Origin: Melitaea cinxia
Taxonomy: Eukaryota; Arthropoda; Insecta; Lepidoptera; Nymphalidae
Assembly (NCBI RefSeq): GCF_905220565.1
Contig: NC_059409.1
Span: 16,238,549-16,302,548 of the forward strand
DNA: 64,000 nt
Direction of reading: 5' to 3'
Part shown: piece by piece, positions 33,490 through 44,570 of the stretch
Layout: the number at the start of each line of letters is the position of its first letter
How positions within the stretch are numbered: position 1 is the stretch's first letter
Position numbers and translations under genes: made by a program
Notes under the pieces: model-generated
Told to the model about the DNA's origin: nothing
The model's input: the letters and a program-made list of their open reading frames with translations, nothing else
Databases searched by the model: none

Positions 33490-33625
33490 TATTTACACAA
33501 TGACGCAGTCGTACTCGCGCTCTATTGGTCGGCAGCTACACCAGGCGCTGCTGACGCGAGCCTCGCCCATTCCGATAGTAAACACTGCGGGTCTGCCCGC
33601 ACACGGCGGATGGAAAAGTGACGAA
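33490..33625 (-). repeat. Family G GC-rich block, copy 2
   Basis: Contains TACTCGCGCTCTATTGGTCG, GCTGACGCGAGCCTCGCCCA and TGCCCGCACACGGCGGATGG, nearly the same as 55505-55625 and related to 3120-3245 and 46590-46745. An ATTGG (inverted CCAAT) box lies in the conserved part, which would suit a promoter. The forward frames of this copy and the 55.5-kb copy share SYSRSIG and ALLTRASPI, but that follows from the DNA identity. Confidence 0.5.
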
Positions 33626-34084
33626 ACAATTCGTAAGAGCCGCTACTGCTCTACGTGGTGGGCGTGGCGATCACATTTACCTATATATACTTGTATTCTT
33701 TGAAACAGTTCTGGCATCACTATTGATTTCTGACCCAGTACACTTGCCACATTGATTCTGCCAGTATACTAGTACCTAGTCGTTATTTTAGACTTATGAA
33801 ATCATTAATGGTAAATATGGTTATTAATAGGTATAGCTATCTAGAACTCAAGTGTGGCAGACAACGAACATTTTAATTTTGTAGTCATCTGTTATTTAAA
33901 ACAAAATTTAAATAGCAGTGTGGAACTAAACGGACATAAATAGAAATAAATTCCAAGTTAAAAAAAACTTAAGTAATGAATAAACTTGTTCAGAAAAAAA
34001 AAAACGAAATGAGGTCCAATTGTGGAACAATAAGTTCAGTGTAAGAACAAAAACTTACGAACTGATTAATTTGTATTGTAATAT

Positions 34085-34310
34085 TCGCAAAGGGTTTCCT
34101 TGTAACTAACATTGTCTCTGAAAGAGCTCTACGTTCTACCGCCACAATAGTTTTCTTCTCTTTAGTCTATTGTCTGTTTGATGACTTGCCAAAACAGTAT
34201 TGTTGTGTGATGTATTTATTGCTTTATGTTGCTCGAATACATTTAACAACGTCTGTTTATTGCTTTATTGCTTGTAACGTTTGAATACCATTTTATTGCC
34301 GAAAACTAGA
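34085..34310 (+). repeat. Family C diverged repeat, copy 2
   Basis: Shares TATTGTCTGTTTGATGACTT and TGTTTATTGCTTTATTGCTT with 17215-17444. It lies about 0.5 kb after a family G block. Confidence 0.5.
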
Positions 34311-34918
34311 GGTGGAGTGACCAAAGAATTGCTAAATTATTTTTGTAACATTACAAGAAAGCGCAGCAGTCGGAGAATGCTACGAGTGTAATAACAACAT
34401 AATTTAGCAGATTCAGAATTCCCATTATGTTGAGGAGGTCCTCAATTATACTTCATTACATATGTGAGTTACATTGTGGACACGATTTGGAATAATTTTT
34501 TCCGACAATTGATAAAAACCGTGATGATGTTGCCCCCCTCTCGTATGTCGTAAATGGGACACTAATTACGGTAAATATATATATTATATATATTATAAAC
34601 ATTCATTATATATAATAATAATAATAATAAAATAGTTTTATTTGCTCAAATTATGGGGTTTACATTATCTAGAAGCCCTGCGACCCGTGCTAGCTTAAGA
34701 GAAGCTGTGTTACAGGCCACAGTGTCTTCCCCAAATATTTGTTTATTGTTACATAATCAGACTTTGCGTTCAGATAGCGAAAACATAAATGAAACTGTAG
34801 ACAAGGATGACAATAACACAATAATAAAACAAAAATTATAAACACAGAATTTGAAAACGAAAAAGGTTGACAATTATTAAAGTATGGAAAAAAAAATCAT
34901 TAGTGTGTGTTTAGTTGT

Positions 34919-34990
34919 GATTGAATGTGTGTGTGTGTGTGTGTGTGTGGATATGTGTGCGTGTGAGTGTGCGTGTGTTGTATGTGTATG
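34919..34990. repeat. (GT)n microsatellite
   Basis: Interrupted GT/TG repeat with GTGTGCGTGTG variants. Flanking sequence is AT-rich. Confidence 0.85.
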
Positions 34991-35621
34991 TGTTGTAAAT
35001 GCGAAACAACGATCTCTTATAAAAAAATAAAACAATGGCTACATTCAAATTGGATGATTTTTGAGTGTAGATTTCGAGTTTTATGTTTTTATTGTAGATT
35101 CCGTCCAGTAAACATATTCACACGTATAATGTAAAAGACTTAAAAAATACAATCGAATTAAGAACCTCGACTATTCTTAAGCTGAAATTAAAAAGAATTA
35201 CTTTGAGTTTATACAGAAGGTATTTATTTACCAAGATTCAAGTGTATTAGTTTTAAAACAGAGTTGTCATCATACGTGAAAAACACAAATGATGTCGTAA
35301 CATGGTTAAAAGCAAGAATCACAATTTAAATTTACTATAAAATTATCTCGGTATAGGTACTTGTTTCAGTGGACACAGTCCCGGTCCATGCGAAAGGGTT
35401 CCGCGCAAATGACAGACGCGATGTGATCCAACAGCAAACAACTAGATCGTAGGAAAATGGGCTATAACGGCTTAATGATAAAGGTAATTGTCGCTTGCGA
35501 AATATTGGTAGCTTTTGAATTCGACGCAGGTGCCGATTCTACAAACTGACAAGTCACTAAATTGACAGTTATTCGTACGGTCTATTTACTTTCACTTTTT
35601 CTCAAGCCTCTCCAACTTGTG
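34991..35621. other. Unassigned DNA
   Basis: A GC-richer block at 35360-35560 (CAGTCCCGGTCCATGCGAAA) has no second copy here and no open frame of note. Confidence 0.35.
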
Positions 35622-35952
35622 TATCATCATTACAGCCTATACAGTCCACTGCTGGACATAGGCCTCCACAAGTTTACGCCAAAAATAACGTGAACTCATG
35701 TGTTTTGCCCATAGTCACCACGCTGGGCAGGCGGGTTGGTGACCGCAGTACTGGCTTTGTCGCACCGAAGACGCTGCTGCCCGTCTTCGGCCTGTGTATT
35801 TCAAAGCCAGCAGTTGGATGGTTATCCCGCCATCGGTCGGCTTCTTAAGTTCCAAGGTGGTTTGGAACCTTTTTATCCCTTAGTCGCCTCTTACGACACC
35901 CACGGGAAGAGAGGGGGTGGCTAAATTCTTTAGTGCCGTAGCCACACAGCAC
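35622..35952 (-). mobile_element. Non-LTR retroelement 3' region, reverse copy
   Basis: Nearly identical to 9286-9621: starts ATCATCATTACAGCCTATAC and ends GCCGTAGCCACACAGCAC. The high mutual identity suggests recent activity of this LINE family. Confidence 0.75.
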
Positions 35953-36171
35953 ACTTGTATATATTTATTGATTATTTTGTGTGTGAAATGTGGCAATCAG
36001 AATCGAATATCTGTCAGATTGCGTTTCGATTTAACAATAGTCCTTCGTTTTGGCTAAATAAGTTTTGTCACAGTGTTATACTGTGGACATGTAAATGGAG
36101 TAGAAGTAGGTCACTAGTCTACTAGGTACCAGGTATAGTCGTGGGAATATAAATTGGTTGCTGTGTTCTGC

Positions 36172-36345
36172 GGATATACCAGCGTTGTTATATAGCCTAA
36201 AGCCTTCCTCGGGACATGGACTATCCACCACAAAACATATTTTTCAATTCAAACCAGTTGGTTAGAGATTAGCGCTTTTAAACAAACTAACACTTCGGGT
36301 TTGTCCGCAAGATGTATACTTATTATTTTGTATTCAATGTGTTTC
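36172..36345 (-). repeat. Helitron fragment, reverse
   Basis: Contains TATATAGCCTAAAGCCTTCC, ATGGACTATCCACCA and GAGATTAGCGCTTTTAAACA, the reverse of the internal part of the TCTATACTAATATTA Helitron family. No ends are present. Confidence 0.6.
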
Positions 36346-36420
36346 TATAACAGCCCGTTTTTTTAAATATAAATAATTTGAATATATTCTATATAGGTAT
36401 ACTATACACCAGTTTTATAG

Positions 36421-37337
36421 ACTTACGCCCTTTTTCCGAAAGGCTGATTAACGCAAAAATTAACATATCATCTGTCAAATCTCTTGTTAAGTATCAAATG
36501 AGTTGCTAAAGCATGGTTATACTACTTAATTTAATCATCCTGTCAGTTGACACAGTTGTCAAATTTGACTCTGGAATCGTATGTTAACCGCCATTTTGGG
36601 TTTCTAAAACGTGAATTAAGCTATAAACATTGATCAAGCGTCTGTCAAATACTCGGTCAACTAATTGGTGTATATCGGCGAATTAACTTAAGGAAAACAA
36701 TTATTTTCTACGTGAAACTACATTGTTTCTTTAAAGGTATGTAAACCATATTTATAACCAAGTTATATATGTAATATATGCTTTTTCTTATAAAAGTCTT
36801 CATTTTGGTCTTGTTAAACAAAAATTTTTTGTTCTTTGTTGTAGGTTACACAGATGTCTATTATTATCACCAAGAAGAAACTGGTCAAAGTTCAATAATA
36901 AATGAAAACACTTCTGTGTAGTCATCTCTATTATTAATACATTTTAATTATTAAGTTTTAAAGTTTATTAGTAATAATATATAAATAATAGGGAATTTCA
37001 AAAAAAGGTCATAAAAATAATTTGTTTAAATATCAATCAGGAACTTTTTTTTCTTCATCTTTTGATGTATCTGTATTATCAGATTTATTAAATAACATCA
37101 CAACTAGCAGTTTCTGTAGGTCTTGATACATCACAAATATATAAAATAATATTTAATTATAATGTTACATGACCAAATGTTACAAAACGAATGTCAAATC
37201 AACTTAATCGAGGATTAGTTAGTGTTTTGCTGTGAATGACGTTTCAGCAACTCAAATTTATTTGACAGCCGTGTTAAATCTAACAGTCGTTTAGCAGACC
37301 TATACTTTGACAAATGTTTCAGAAACCGGGCGTAAGT
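36421..37337. mobile_element. Non-autonomous TIR element, 917 bp
   Basis: The left end is ACTTACGCCCTTTTTCCGAA and the complement of the right end is ACTTACGCCCGGTTTCTGAA, an imperfect terminal inverted repeat of about 21 bp. Subterminal copies of GTCAAAT/ATTTGAC recur at both sides. No clear target duplication and no transposase, so the superfamily is unknown. Confidence 0.6.
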
Positions 37338-38394
37338 TTAGCTTAGAAATCTTAGCGGTGTCAGCCCGGATTCTATGATCTATTGTCTGGTCTAGATCAA
37401 CGTACTTATTCTATACACTGGGTCATCTTAGCTACAGTCACATAAGATTACAATACTTGCAGTTACTGTTCCAGTTATACATTAACTACAAAAAAAATAA
37501 TAATCAAGTAGGCTTACAAAAGCATCTTTTAATCGTCATCTTACACAGTAAATTTTTTATTATCGTTAAAATGAAGCTACCACTAACACCAACTTAATAT
37601 ATAAAGAATACATTTTTATCCTTCGTTAAATACAAGAACATGACAACACAAATGAACAAGACACGAACTTCACAATACTCTGTAGTGTACGTAACAACGT
37701 GATGTCATACGGCCTTTCATTCTCAGATACACAAATTATCAAATCTAAACAAAAAAGTTTAAATACCGGACCAACAGACTTCAATAAAAACATAAGTTTT
37801 GTAAAAACTAATTCCTTCGGGTTATTAAGTATGAACAGACAAATGGTTATGTGGAGAGAAAGTTTTCTCAATTTTAAAAACAACAGCTATTATATTTAAG
37901 TTTACTCAGGGACAAAAACAATCAAAGAACGTTACTACTGTGGCAAGTCATTTAACAGACAATAGACAGGAAGGAGGAACGCTATTGGTGTATAGAAAGT
38001 AAGTAGGTACAGTTCTTTTAGAAAAAATGTCCCGTTAGTTACGAGCAAATCCCTTGCAAATATCACAATGCAATTTATTCAATGTGCACGTTTTTGTTTT
38101 ACAGTAAGTTTATTGATCGGCAATTACATCTGTTGCGGTAATTTATTGCCAAATTTCAAGAACTTGTAGAGCTTATTTATTTCCTTTTAGGTTTATGTTT
38201 GATAAGTGTCGTTATATAATTATATGTAATTCAAACAATAACTGACTGTTATCTATCAGAATAATTTTACTAATTATAACTATTAGGTACTAAATAAAAA
38301 AGACGTATTGTGAGAAAGCATCGTAACTCACCTATGTAGGTATGTAATAAAAACAGCTCTAGATAAACGCCTATTGTCGCTCATTGTCTGCATT
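37338..38394 (-). other. Unassigned DNA with a family C copy at 37925-38065
   Basis: The block at 37925-38065 is the reverse of family C: GGCAAGTCATTTAACAGACA and ATAGACAGG match the complement of 17320-17215. The rest is AT-rich with chance ORFs (85 and 66 codons) on opposite strands. Confidence 0.45.
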
Positions 38395-39203
38395 TAGGGG
38401 AGAAGTGGCATGAAAGAGCCAGTTTACTAAACAGAGCAAAGAAATATACTTTTAATGAAAGAAATAATGATATTTTTTTGTCAAACTATTATTTATTTAT
38501 TAATGTTTGTCATTTCATGCGGAAAAACCATAAAAAACATTACAAAATCAGTGCTGTATTCATTTTAAAAAAATGTGTCTTTTGGCTGTTTCATAACTTT
38601 TCGGTATTGAAAGAGCCACGAAAAGTTATGAATGAGCCAGTCAGTATTATAAAGTGTAATTGTGAAAATTATGCGGAATAATAATTATTATCCTATAAAA
38701 AATAAAAAAAAATAAAAGAAACGACGATTCTAATAAATTCTTTTTATTATAAACGAACAACTTTAAAAAAAATAATAATTCTATCAGTCATTTTAAGTCA
38801 TTAATCTTAACATATTATTCAGTCATAACTATTATAATATATATAATCTTAATATATTAGAGGCGGATAATTTTTCATTAACAACAATCTCAAAAATTTA
38901 ACAAACAAAAAAATAATATCTTCTATCAAAAACAACATCGTTAAATCTTTAACAACTTCAAAAAAAAAAAAATTGCTCACTTTGAGCTTTAAAGTGTTAA
39001 CTATGAATTTGCTTAGCTTTAAGATTCAGACTTTTTAGGAACTTTAGAATATAATGTCATTGTCTTAAAATCAGAAGCATGTCTTGCAAAAGAAGTTAAG
39101 TTTCCCCTTAATGCCACAGGATTCGTGATCTCAACCAGAACAAACTTTAACTTAAACCAATCTTCATCACTGTTTTCCTATGTTTTGTGACAAAGTACGC
39201 AAT

Positions 39204-39912
39204 ATTGTTTTCTAATGTTTACGCGAATTTTACTCATTTAATAAAACACTTTTTTCGGATTTTATCGCGGTTTATTGTTAACTTTTGATTCCCGACGTTT
39301 CGGATACTTTACAGCAACCATGGTCACGGGAGGACTGAGGTGTCAGACGTCCCAACGTTACAAAGTTATTCGAAACTACCCGACATACATCAATATCTTA
39401 TATAGTCCTATCTACGCAGAATGTGCTAATTGAGTCTTTAATCTGTGGTGAATTATGCTTGGTTTTTGATTTAATTATATTAATAATGGGGTCCCAAGCA
39501 GACTATATAATATATATAAGTATATTAGATTCGATAAACCACAGATCCTCGCAAAAGAACACCGATTCCAACCAAGGATGATCCGTGAGGCTATTGAAAT
39601 TAAAAAACATCCAAATTTCAATAGAGAAGATGGCTGGCAATTACCACCTGCTTGGGACCCCATTATTAATATAATTAAATCAAAAACCAAGCATAATTCA
39701 CCACAGATTAAAGACTCAATTAGCACATTCTGCGTAGATAGGACTATATAAGATATTGATGTATGTCGGGTAGTTTCGAATAACTTTGTAACGTTGGGAC
39801 GTCTGACACCTCAGTCCTCCCGTGACCATGGTTGCTGTAAAGTATCCGAAACGTCGGGAATCAAAAGTTAACAATAAACCGCGATAAAATCCGAAAAAAG
39901 TGTTTTATTAAA
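39204..39912 (+). mobile_element. Penelope-like element, truncated, with 265-bp inverted arms
   Basis: Flanked by a perfect 12-bp target duplication AAAGTACGCAAT (39192-39203 and 39913-39924). Arms 39237-39501 and 39648-39912 are inverted copies of 265 bp, and I see no mismatch by eye. The 146-bp loop and right arm encode KEHRFQPRMIREAIEIKKHP, then NFNREDGWQLPPAWDPII, the C-terminal end of the GIY-YIG endonuclease region of Penelope-like elements. The left side has an extra 33-nt tail (TTCTAATGTTTACGCGAA), also found at 53470-53552. This is typical of Penelope copies joined head to head on insertion. Confidence 0.8.
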
Positions 39913-40014
39913 AAAGTACGCAATCATCACTATTTTTCTTTTTTTTGGAGTTTGTTTTTCTTCGAACAACCTTTTTTTACCTCAGCCAATACGATAAAGT
40001 TAGACATAATAGAG

Positions 40015-40434
40015 TCACCTTGCAGTGTGGAATTTTTTTTTATTTATTGTTGAATTTGTTTTAAGGGCTTTTATGGACTGTTTTGTAGTCAGTTTCTTAA
40101 TATTTTTTGTTTTCTTTGCATTATCCTCTTTCTCTTCTGATTTTTTCTTTTCGGGTGTGCCAGTTACGATGGCAGACGATATTTTTCTGTTATTGCTTGT
40201 CGTGTTTTGTTGTTGTCCAGCTTTAGAAAATGGTCTTATCATTTCCGGTGATATAATTTGTTGCCTTGAAGTACTCAGCATCGCAACCATAGGAGTAGAG
40301 GTTAAATGGAGAGATGGTCTGATATTCTGGTCTATTACCTCATTTTCTTCGTGAGCTTCAGGTGGTTTTGTAAATTTCAAATGCAGGGTTATGAACGAGC
40401 CGGTTATGAAAGAGTCAGCTCTTTTATGGCCCAT
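40015..40434 (-). pseudogene. pogo-like transposase, C-terminal remnant
   Basis: A 139-codon frame reads LTSTPMVAMLSTSRQQIISP, then EMIRPFSKAG, and later IVTGTPEKKKSEE with a Lys-rich tail. The SPE-IRPFPKA and TPEK motifs are typical of the linker after the DDE domain in insect pogo-type transposases. The DDE core and the N-terminal DNA-binding domain are missing, so the enzyme cannot be active. The low-complexity Lys/Thr tail gives little further information. Confidence 0.6.
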
Positions 40435-40821
40435 TCACCCGGCTCTTTCAAAACTTATTCTTAAAAAAATATATAACATTCAAAATAATAACAATATCAA
40501 AACTTTTGTGACTCAATTGTTACGCAGCTGCAAAGCCAAATATATCCACAAACTCAGTCTACAATCCATGTACCTATAATTTTTACAATAAAATATCAAA
40601 AAACAACTTAAATGAAGTAAAATACTTACTTTTTAGTGTCAAAAACTTTAACTCAATGCACCGGCGTCCGTTGATACCGGTGAACTGTCAAATGTTTGTA
40701 GGTGACAGGGAATCAGTACTGCTACTTAAAAATAAAATCACCAAGCAAATCCGTTCCTAAACTACCGAAATAATAGAAGTGGCTTTTCAAAACCTGGCTC
40801 CTTCATGCCACTTCTCCCCTA

Positions 40822-41494
40822 CATAGTTTCTTAATTTCAATAAACTCTCTCAAGCTCCACCTTTTGCATCTTGCCTCTGTGAACAAGCGTCTGCGCATAG
40901 CGTCCTCTCGAAACGCGAGTCATCGCTATTGTCTCCAAATAAACACCTCTATATAAATGAATTAAACGGCATCGTTAATTGCATTCTGATCGGCGAGTCA
41001 CCGCCAGAATTATGCTTTGCGTCACTTGCGACGCTATCTTTCTCATTTTATTAATGTATAATAAAGTCGCCAGCATTATAAGTACGATTCGCAGGTAAGA
41101 CAGAAGGTAATCTTAGATGTTCTTTCATGTGGATTTTAATCGTATTTTACGTGTCAGTCGCTTCTCTTCATGACTACTCCACTGGTTTTGGTTCGCGCTA
41201 GGTATTTGATTTCCCTAGTACCTCCCATATCTGGGGGGCATTCCCCTATCCACCACCCGGGGACGCGGTCGATGGGAGTCCAGCAACTCCACACGACTTG
41301 GTTGTGTTAGTTTTTCATTTCTTCTTGAAATTAAAATCGCTAACACTGGTAAAATGATATTGATATCACTTTACAGAATAGTCCGTAACCGAAGAATTCC
41401 CTTTCGCTAATTCTCCGTTTTTTTTTTTTCACAGCGCTAGGTAGTTGACTGTCCTAGCGAGATACACCACCTCCCATTCTTCGATGGCATTCGA
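40822..41494. other. Unassigned DNA with a repeated GCTAGGTA block
   Basis: A block at 41195-41300 (CGCGCTAGGTATTTGATTTC, CCTCCCATATCTGGGGGGCA) is loosely repeated at 41438-41540 (CAGCGCTAGGTAGTTGACTG). This looks like an old tandem duplication upstream of the ORF that follows. Confidence 0.4.
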
Positions 41495-41785
41495 CTACTG
41501 GCCGACTCCACCACGGCGACGTGGTCGTTGGGAATTCAACATCTCCTCGCGGATTACTCGCTTATGGGTCCAATAAGGCGGAGCTATGATGTCGATCGGA
41601 GCAGACGGTGGGGGTCGCGTGTAGACAACTGGAGCCGAGGGTATCTGATCCGGAGACACCTGCTGCTGCGTCTCCGTCGCCAAACGCTCGGCATTCTTGC
41701 TCGATTGCCGTCTCCTGATGCACCCGAAGGCAATCAGTTTCACAAAAGTCCAGACCGAATCGGACATGACTCTTCGATAAAACAA
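41495..41785 (-). CDS. Hypothetical 96-residue protein
   Basis: I do not recognise this ORF. It starts MFYRRVMSDSVWTFVKLIAF, with a short hydrophobic stretch (VWTFVKLIAFGC) that could be a weak membrane anchor or signal. A basic segment RRRQSSKNAERL follows, then a Pro-rich run (SAPVVYTRPPPSAPIDIIAP) and a basic C-terminus RPRRRGGVGQ. Its base composition is more GC-rich than its surroundings. No splice sites were assigned. It overlaps the local duplication described at 41438-41540. It could be a small host gene, a retroelement accessory ORF or chance. Confidence 0.3.
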   Translation of the reverse strand: MFYRRVMSDSVWTFVKLIAFGCIRRRQSSKNAERLATETQQQVSPDQIPSAPVVYTRPPPSAPIDIIAPPYWTHKRVIREEMLNSQRPRRRGGVGQ

Positions 41786-42589
41786 AACTGCTGCAACAAG
41801 CTGAGTGAGATGCTTCTGATTGAAACGTCACTGCGATAATGCGCTATATCGCGCTATATGGAAATATTTATGGGCGTTATAGGGGTCTATTCATGCTTTG
41901 CGTCCATCGGTATCGTCCAATCGGGAACGAGTAGTGTGCGAGCGAGAAAAAGATACGTCGTATATCACACAATGCGGTCACGGATGCGTCACTGAGGAAA
42001 GACGATACATCGCATTATACGGCCCCGCAACATCCGGGACTCGACAAAGATACAGGTAACATAGTTATATTGTGCTGGTAAGTGTGTAAATATAAAAATA
42101 ATCTGTGTAATTATGTTCGAAATCTATTGTTGGGAACATATACAAAGCGACGACTATCGAATGTCTATAAAAATAAACAGGAATAGAGTCACGTGGGGCA
42201 AGCAAGTGCACTCAAGCTTTGTTACGCCATAAAATCGAATTTTCTAAGTAAAACGATGTTTTGATCCCCGCACATGACAACCATTTGTATTGTATTTATT
42301 TATTTTTTAATAATAATACTCTTTATTGGACACAATCATAAATTATACAATACAGACTACCCTGACTTCTGCACTAGTTTGCACTGTATTGCAGAAGCCA
42401 GTATCATCCCCTTTAATATATGTAATATCAAACTATGCCCTTAAAAACCAATTATTATCGATTCAATGGTACAAAAAAAAGAAAAAAATCAAAACTAGCT
42501 AACATTAATAATTCAAAACTATAATTAACATTTAGATAGAAAACATGTGCCATGTGTGTTTAGTTGTTCACTATTTATTACCATGTGTA
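41786..42589. other. Unassigned DNA with a short retroposon tail
   Basis: TTAATAATAATACTCTTTAT and downstream TGGACACAATCATAA at 42307-42345 resemble the reversed 3' tail of a LINE. A fragment GATCCCCGCACATGACAAC at 42263-42281 is a piece of the SINE B-box region. Otherwise nothing. Confidence 0.4.
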
Positions 42590-43988
42590 GGGGAGACTGA
42601 GGACACTTGATCCTTTATGGGAGACAATTGGAGTTGGCAAAACTAAGACGGCATTGCAACAAACTTAGAAAAAAAACTCTAATGTCAATAGGGTATCGCT
42701 CTGCAAATGGCAGCCGTTGGTTGTTTACGTGCGGATGAAACGAAAATTGATGTGTTTTTTAATTTTATTTTGTATACTTTACCGTACGAGTTCTTCAAAT
42801 TAATCAGATATTGTGTACTTTATATGTTTTTCGGACAGTCAAATAGTGAAAGGCAAATCATAAATGGTTGGTCTATAATGAATTCTTTTTTTAAGAAATG
42901 TCATTCGGAAGACATTCAGCCGAGGTATACTTGATCCCCGGATCAATCTCCCATATAAACATTAACATTATAGTTTGCATGTAGGTGCAATGAGTATATC
43001 GACGTTTCATTGTGAAGTTTTCACTTATTATTATTTTCAAATTGGAAATGCCACGTGTATACAAAACCAAACAACTAAGTAAAAAGAGAGAGATTATTAA
43101 TAAAGATGAACTTAAAGCAGCTGTTTATGATGTTATATATCGTGATAAATCACGTCGAGTAGTGGAAAAACCTACAATATGTTCGTAATGACTTTAAAGC
43201 GGTATGTAAGAAAAAAGAGAGAAGCAATAGATATAGGAAGTGTGTCCCTGAGATATGAACCGGATTATAAACAGGCGCAAATATTTACTGAAAGCGAAGA
43301 ATTAGAGTCATCCAATTATTTGGAGACAGCTAGCAAATTATATCATAGACTTACGCCTGAAGCAACTCGACTGTTAGCTTTCCAGTTTACAGTAAAAAAA
43401 AAAAAAATAATAAAATGCCAGAAATTTGGCAAAAAAAATGAAATTGCATTCTATGATGGGATTTATGGGTTCATACGTCGTCATTCTAATTTATCTCTGA
43501 GAGTACCATAAGCCACAAGCCTATCGAGAGCCACAAGTTTTAATAAACCTAATGTTTTAAACTTCTTTTAAAATTTGGTAAGCCTGTATACAAGGTTCCA
43601 ATTTGAACCTCAAGATGTATGGAATTTAGATGAAACGGATATGATGGTGATGGTGAATTGGTGATCTTCATCATCAGATCAAGTCTCCCATGCACATGGT
43701 ACTCTTGATCATATTTAGTGTCACAAGTATCGCCAATGTGTGGGATATTTGATCCGGGCGGATCAAGTCTACCGAATAGGGAGGAACAAGTCTTCCTCAT
43801 CTTGGGGACACTTGATACAAAACTATTCTTATACGTTTAGTTGAATTCGGATTAAAAATACAAACCTATTCATACTAAATTCATACCCGACATAGCTCGA
43901 TAATTTTGGATGAAATAAATAAACCCTTGAATTTACTTCAATTCGAAATTTTCGGGTTAAAAAATAAAAGTGGGGATCAAATGTCCCC
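42590..43988 (+). mobile_element. Second pogo-like transposon, internally deleted
   Basis: The left end is GGGGAGACTGAGGACACTTG and the complement of the right end is GGGGACATTTGATCCCCACT, flanked by TA on each side. CTTGATCC motifs recur near both ends (42607, 42930, 43750, 43808, 43975). It contains a broken pogo-type transposase (43046-43680). Its end sequences differ from the element at 38397, so it belongs to another subfamily. Confidence 0.7.
43046..43680 (+). pseudogene. pogo-type transposase, N-terminal half, broken
   Basis: Starts MPRVYKTKQLSKKREIINKD and then ELKAAVYDVI, a psq-type helix-turn-helix start. After a frame change, TLKRYVRKKRE is followed by a DNA-binding middle domain. 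Beyond 43500 shifted frames give PEATSLSRATSFNKPNV and FEPQDVWNLDETD, the first catalytic Asp motif of the DDE domain. The rest of the DDE domain is deleted. At least two frameshifts and stops make it inactive. Confidence 0.65.
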
Positions 43989-44044
43989 TATGTGTACCTG
44001 CTTGTGTTTGCATGAGTGTGGGTTTGTGTATTTATGTGTGTGTT

Positions 44045-44054
44045 GCGCGCGCGC

Positions 44055-44096
<42 letters not shown>
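44045..44096. repeat. (GT)n microsatellite with a GC-alternating start
   Basis: GCGCGCGCG followed by about 22 GT units. The 78-codon frame across it (43906-44142) is low-complexity and not a gene. Confidence 0.9.
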
Positions 44097-44099
<3 letters not shown>

Positions 44100-44215
44100 T
44101 ACGTCTATGTATATCAGCGTATGTGTATATGTAGCGTTGTAATCTTAGAATTTTAACCAGGCAAGTATTTTTTTCTTTAATCTATGGTTATTTTTTTTGC
44201 CAAACAGATATTTGC

Positions 44216-44355
44216 CGTGGTCTGGTTGTTTGTGCGTGTACAGTCCTTGTGGGTCTTCCCACTCTACTTTGGAGAGTACGTTAAGCCGTCGGTCGGATCG
44301 TTGACATGTACATCTGATAGCGATCGTTACTCATAGTAGGGAATATATCCGCTAT
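44216..44355 (+). repeat. SINE body fragment
   Basis: Contains GTTAAGCCGTCGGTC and GATAGCGATCGTTACTCATA, as in the SINE at 22612-22922, and is cut at GGGAATATATCCGC. A separate B-box-like piece, GCTGTGGGTTCGACCTCCGC, follows at 44490-44510. Confidence 0.6.
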
Positions 44356-44570
44356 TAGGCCGACGGAAAAATAGTCGAATAAAACGCATTATTAGATATA
44401 ACTTGATAAGTAGTACGTTCTGATCAGGTTTCAATTGAAAATGAATTAAAATGATGAACGATTCAAAATTGAAATCGGTCACAGCATTTCGGCTGTGGGT
44501 TCGACCTCCGCGCATGGCATACAATTATAAACGCCCTACAGATGTTTGTATGGAACAATTTCAATATTGC

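Larger units (their letters stand above)
38397..40819 (-). mobile_element. pogo-like DNA transposon with 26-bp TIRs
   Basis: Terminal inverted repeats start GGGGAGAAGTGGCATGAA and run 26 bp with one mismatch, flanked by TA on both sides (38395-38396 and 40820-40821), as for Tc1/mariner-pogo elements. The GAAAGAGCC motif recurs near both ends (38412, 38610, 40405-40445). A C-terminal transposase remnant is on the minus strand (40015-40434). A Penelope insertion occupies 39204-39912. Without it the element is about 1.7 kb, too short for a full pogo transposase, so it is internally deleted. Confidence 0.75.

Noticed and set aside
40025..40354. 109-codon hydrophobic ORF on the plus strand
   Set aside because: Exact antisense of the Lys-rich pogo transposase remnant, which makes a Phe/Leu-rich shadow.
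43906..44142. 78-codon Cys/Val-rich ORF
   Set aside because: Translation of a (GT)n microsatellite.
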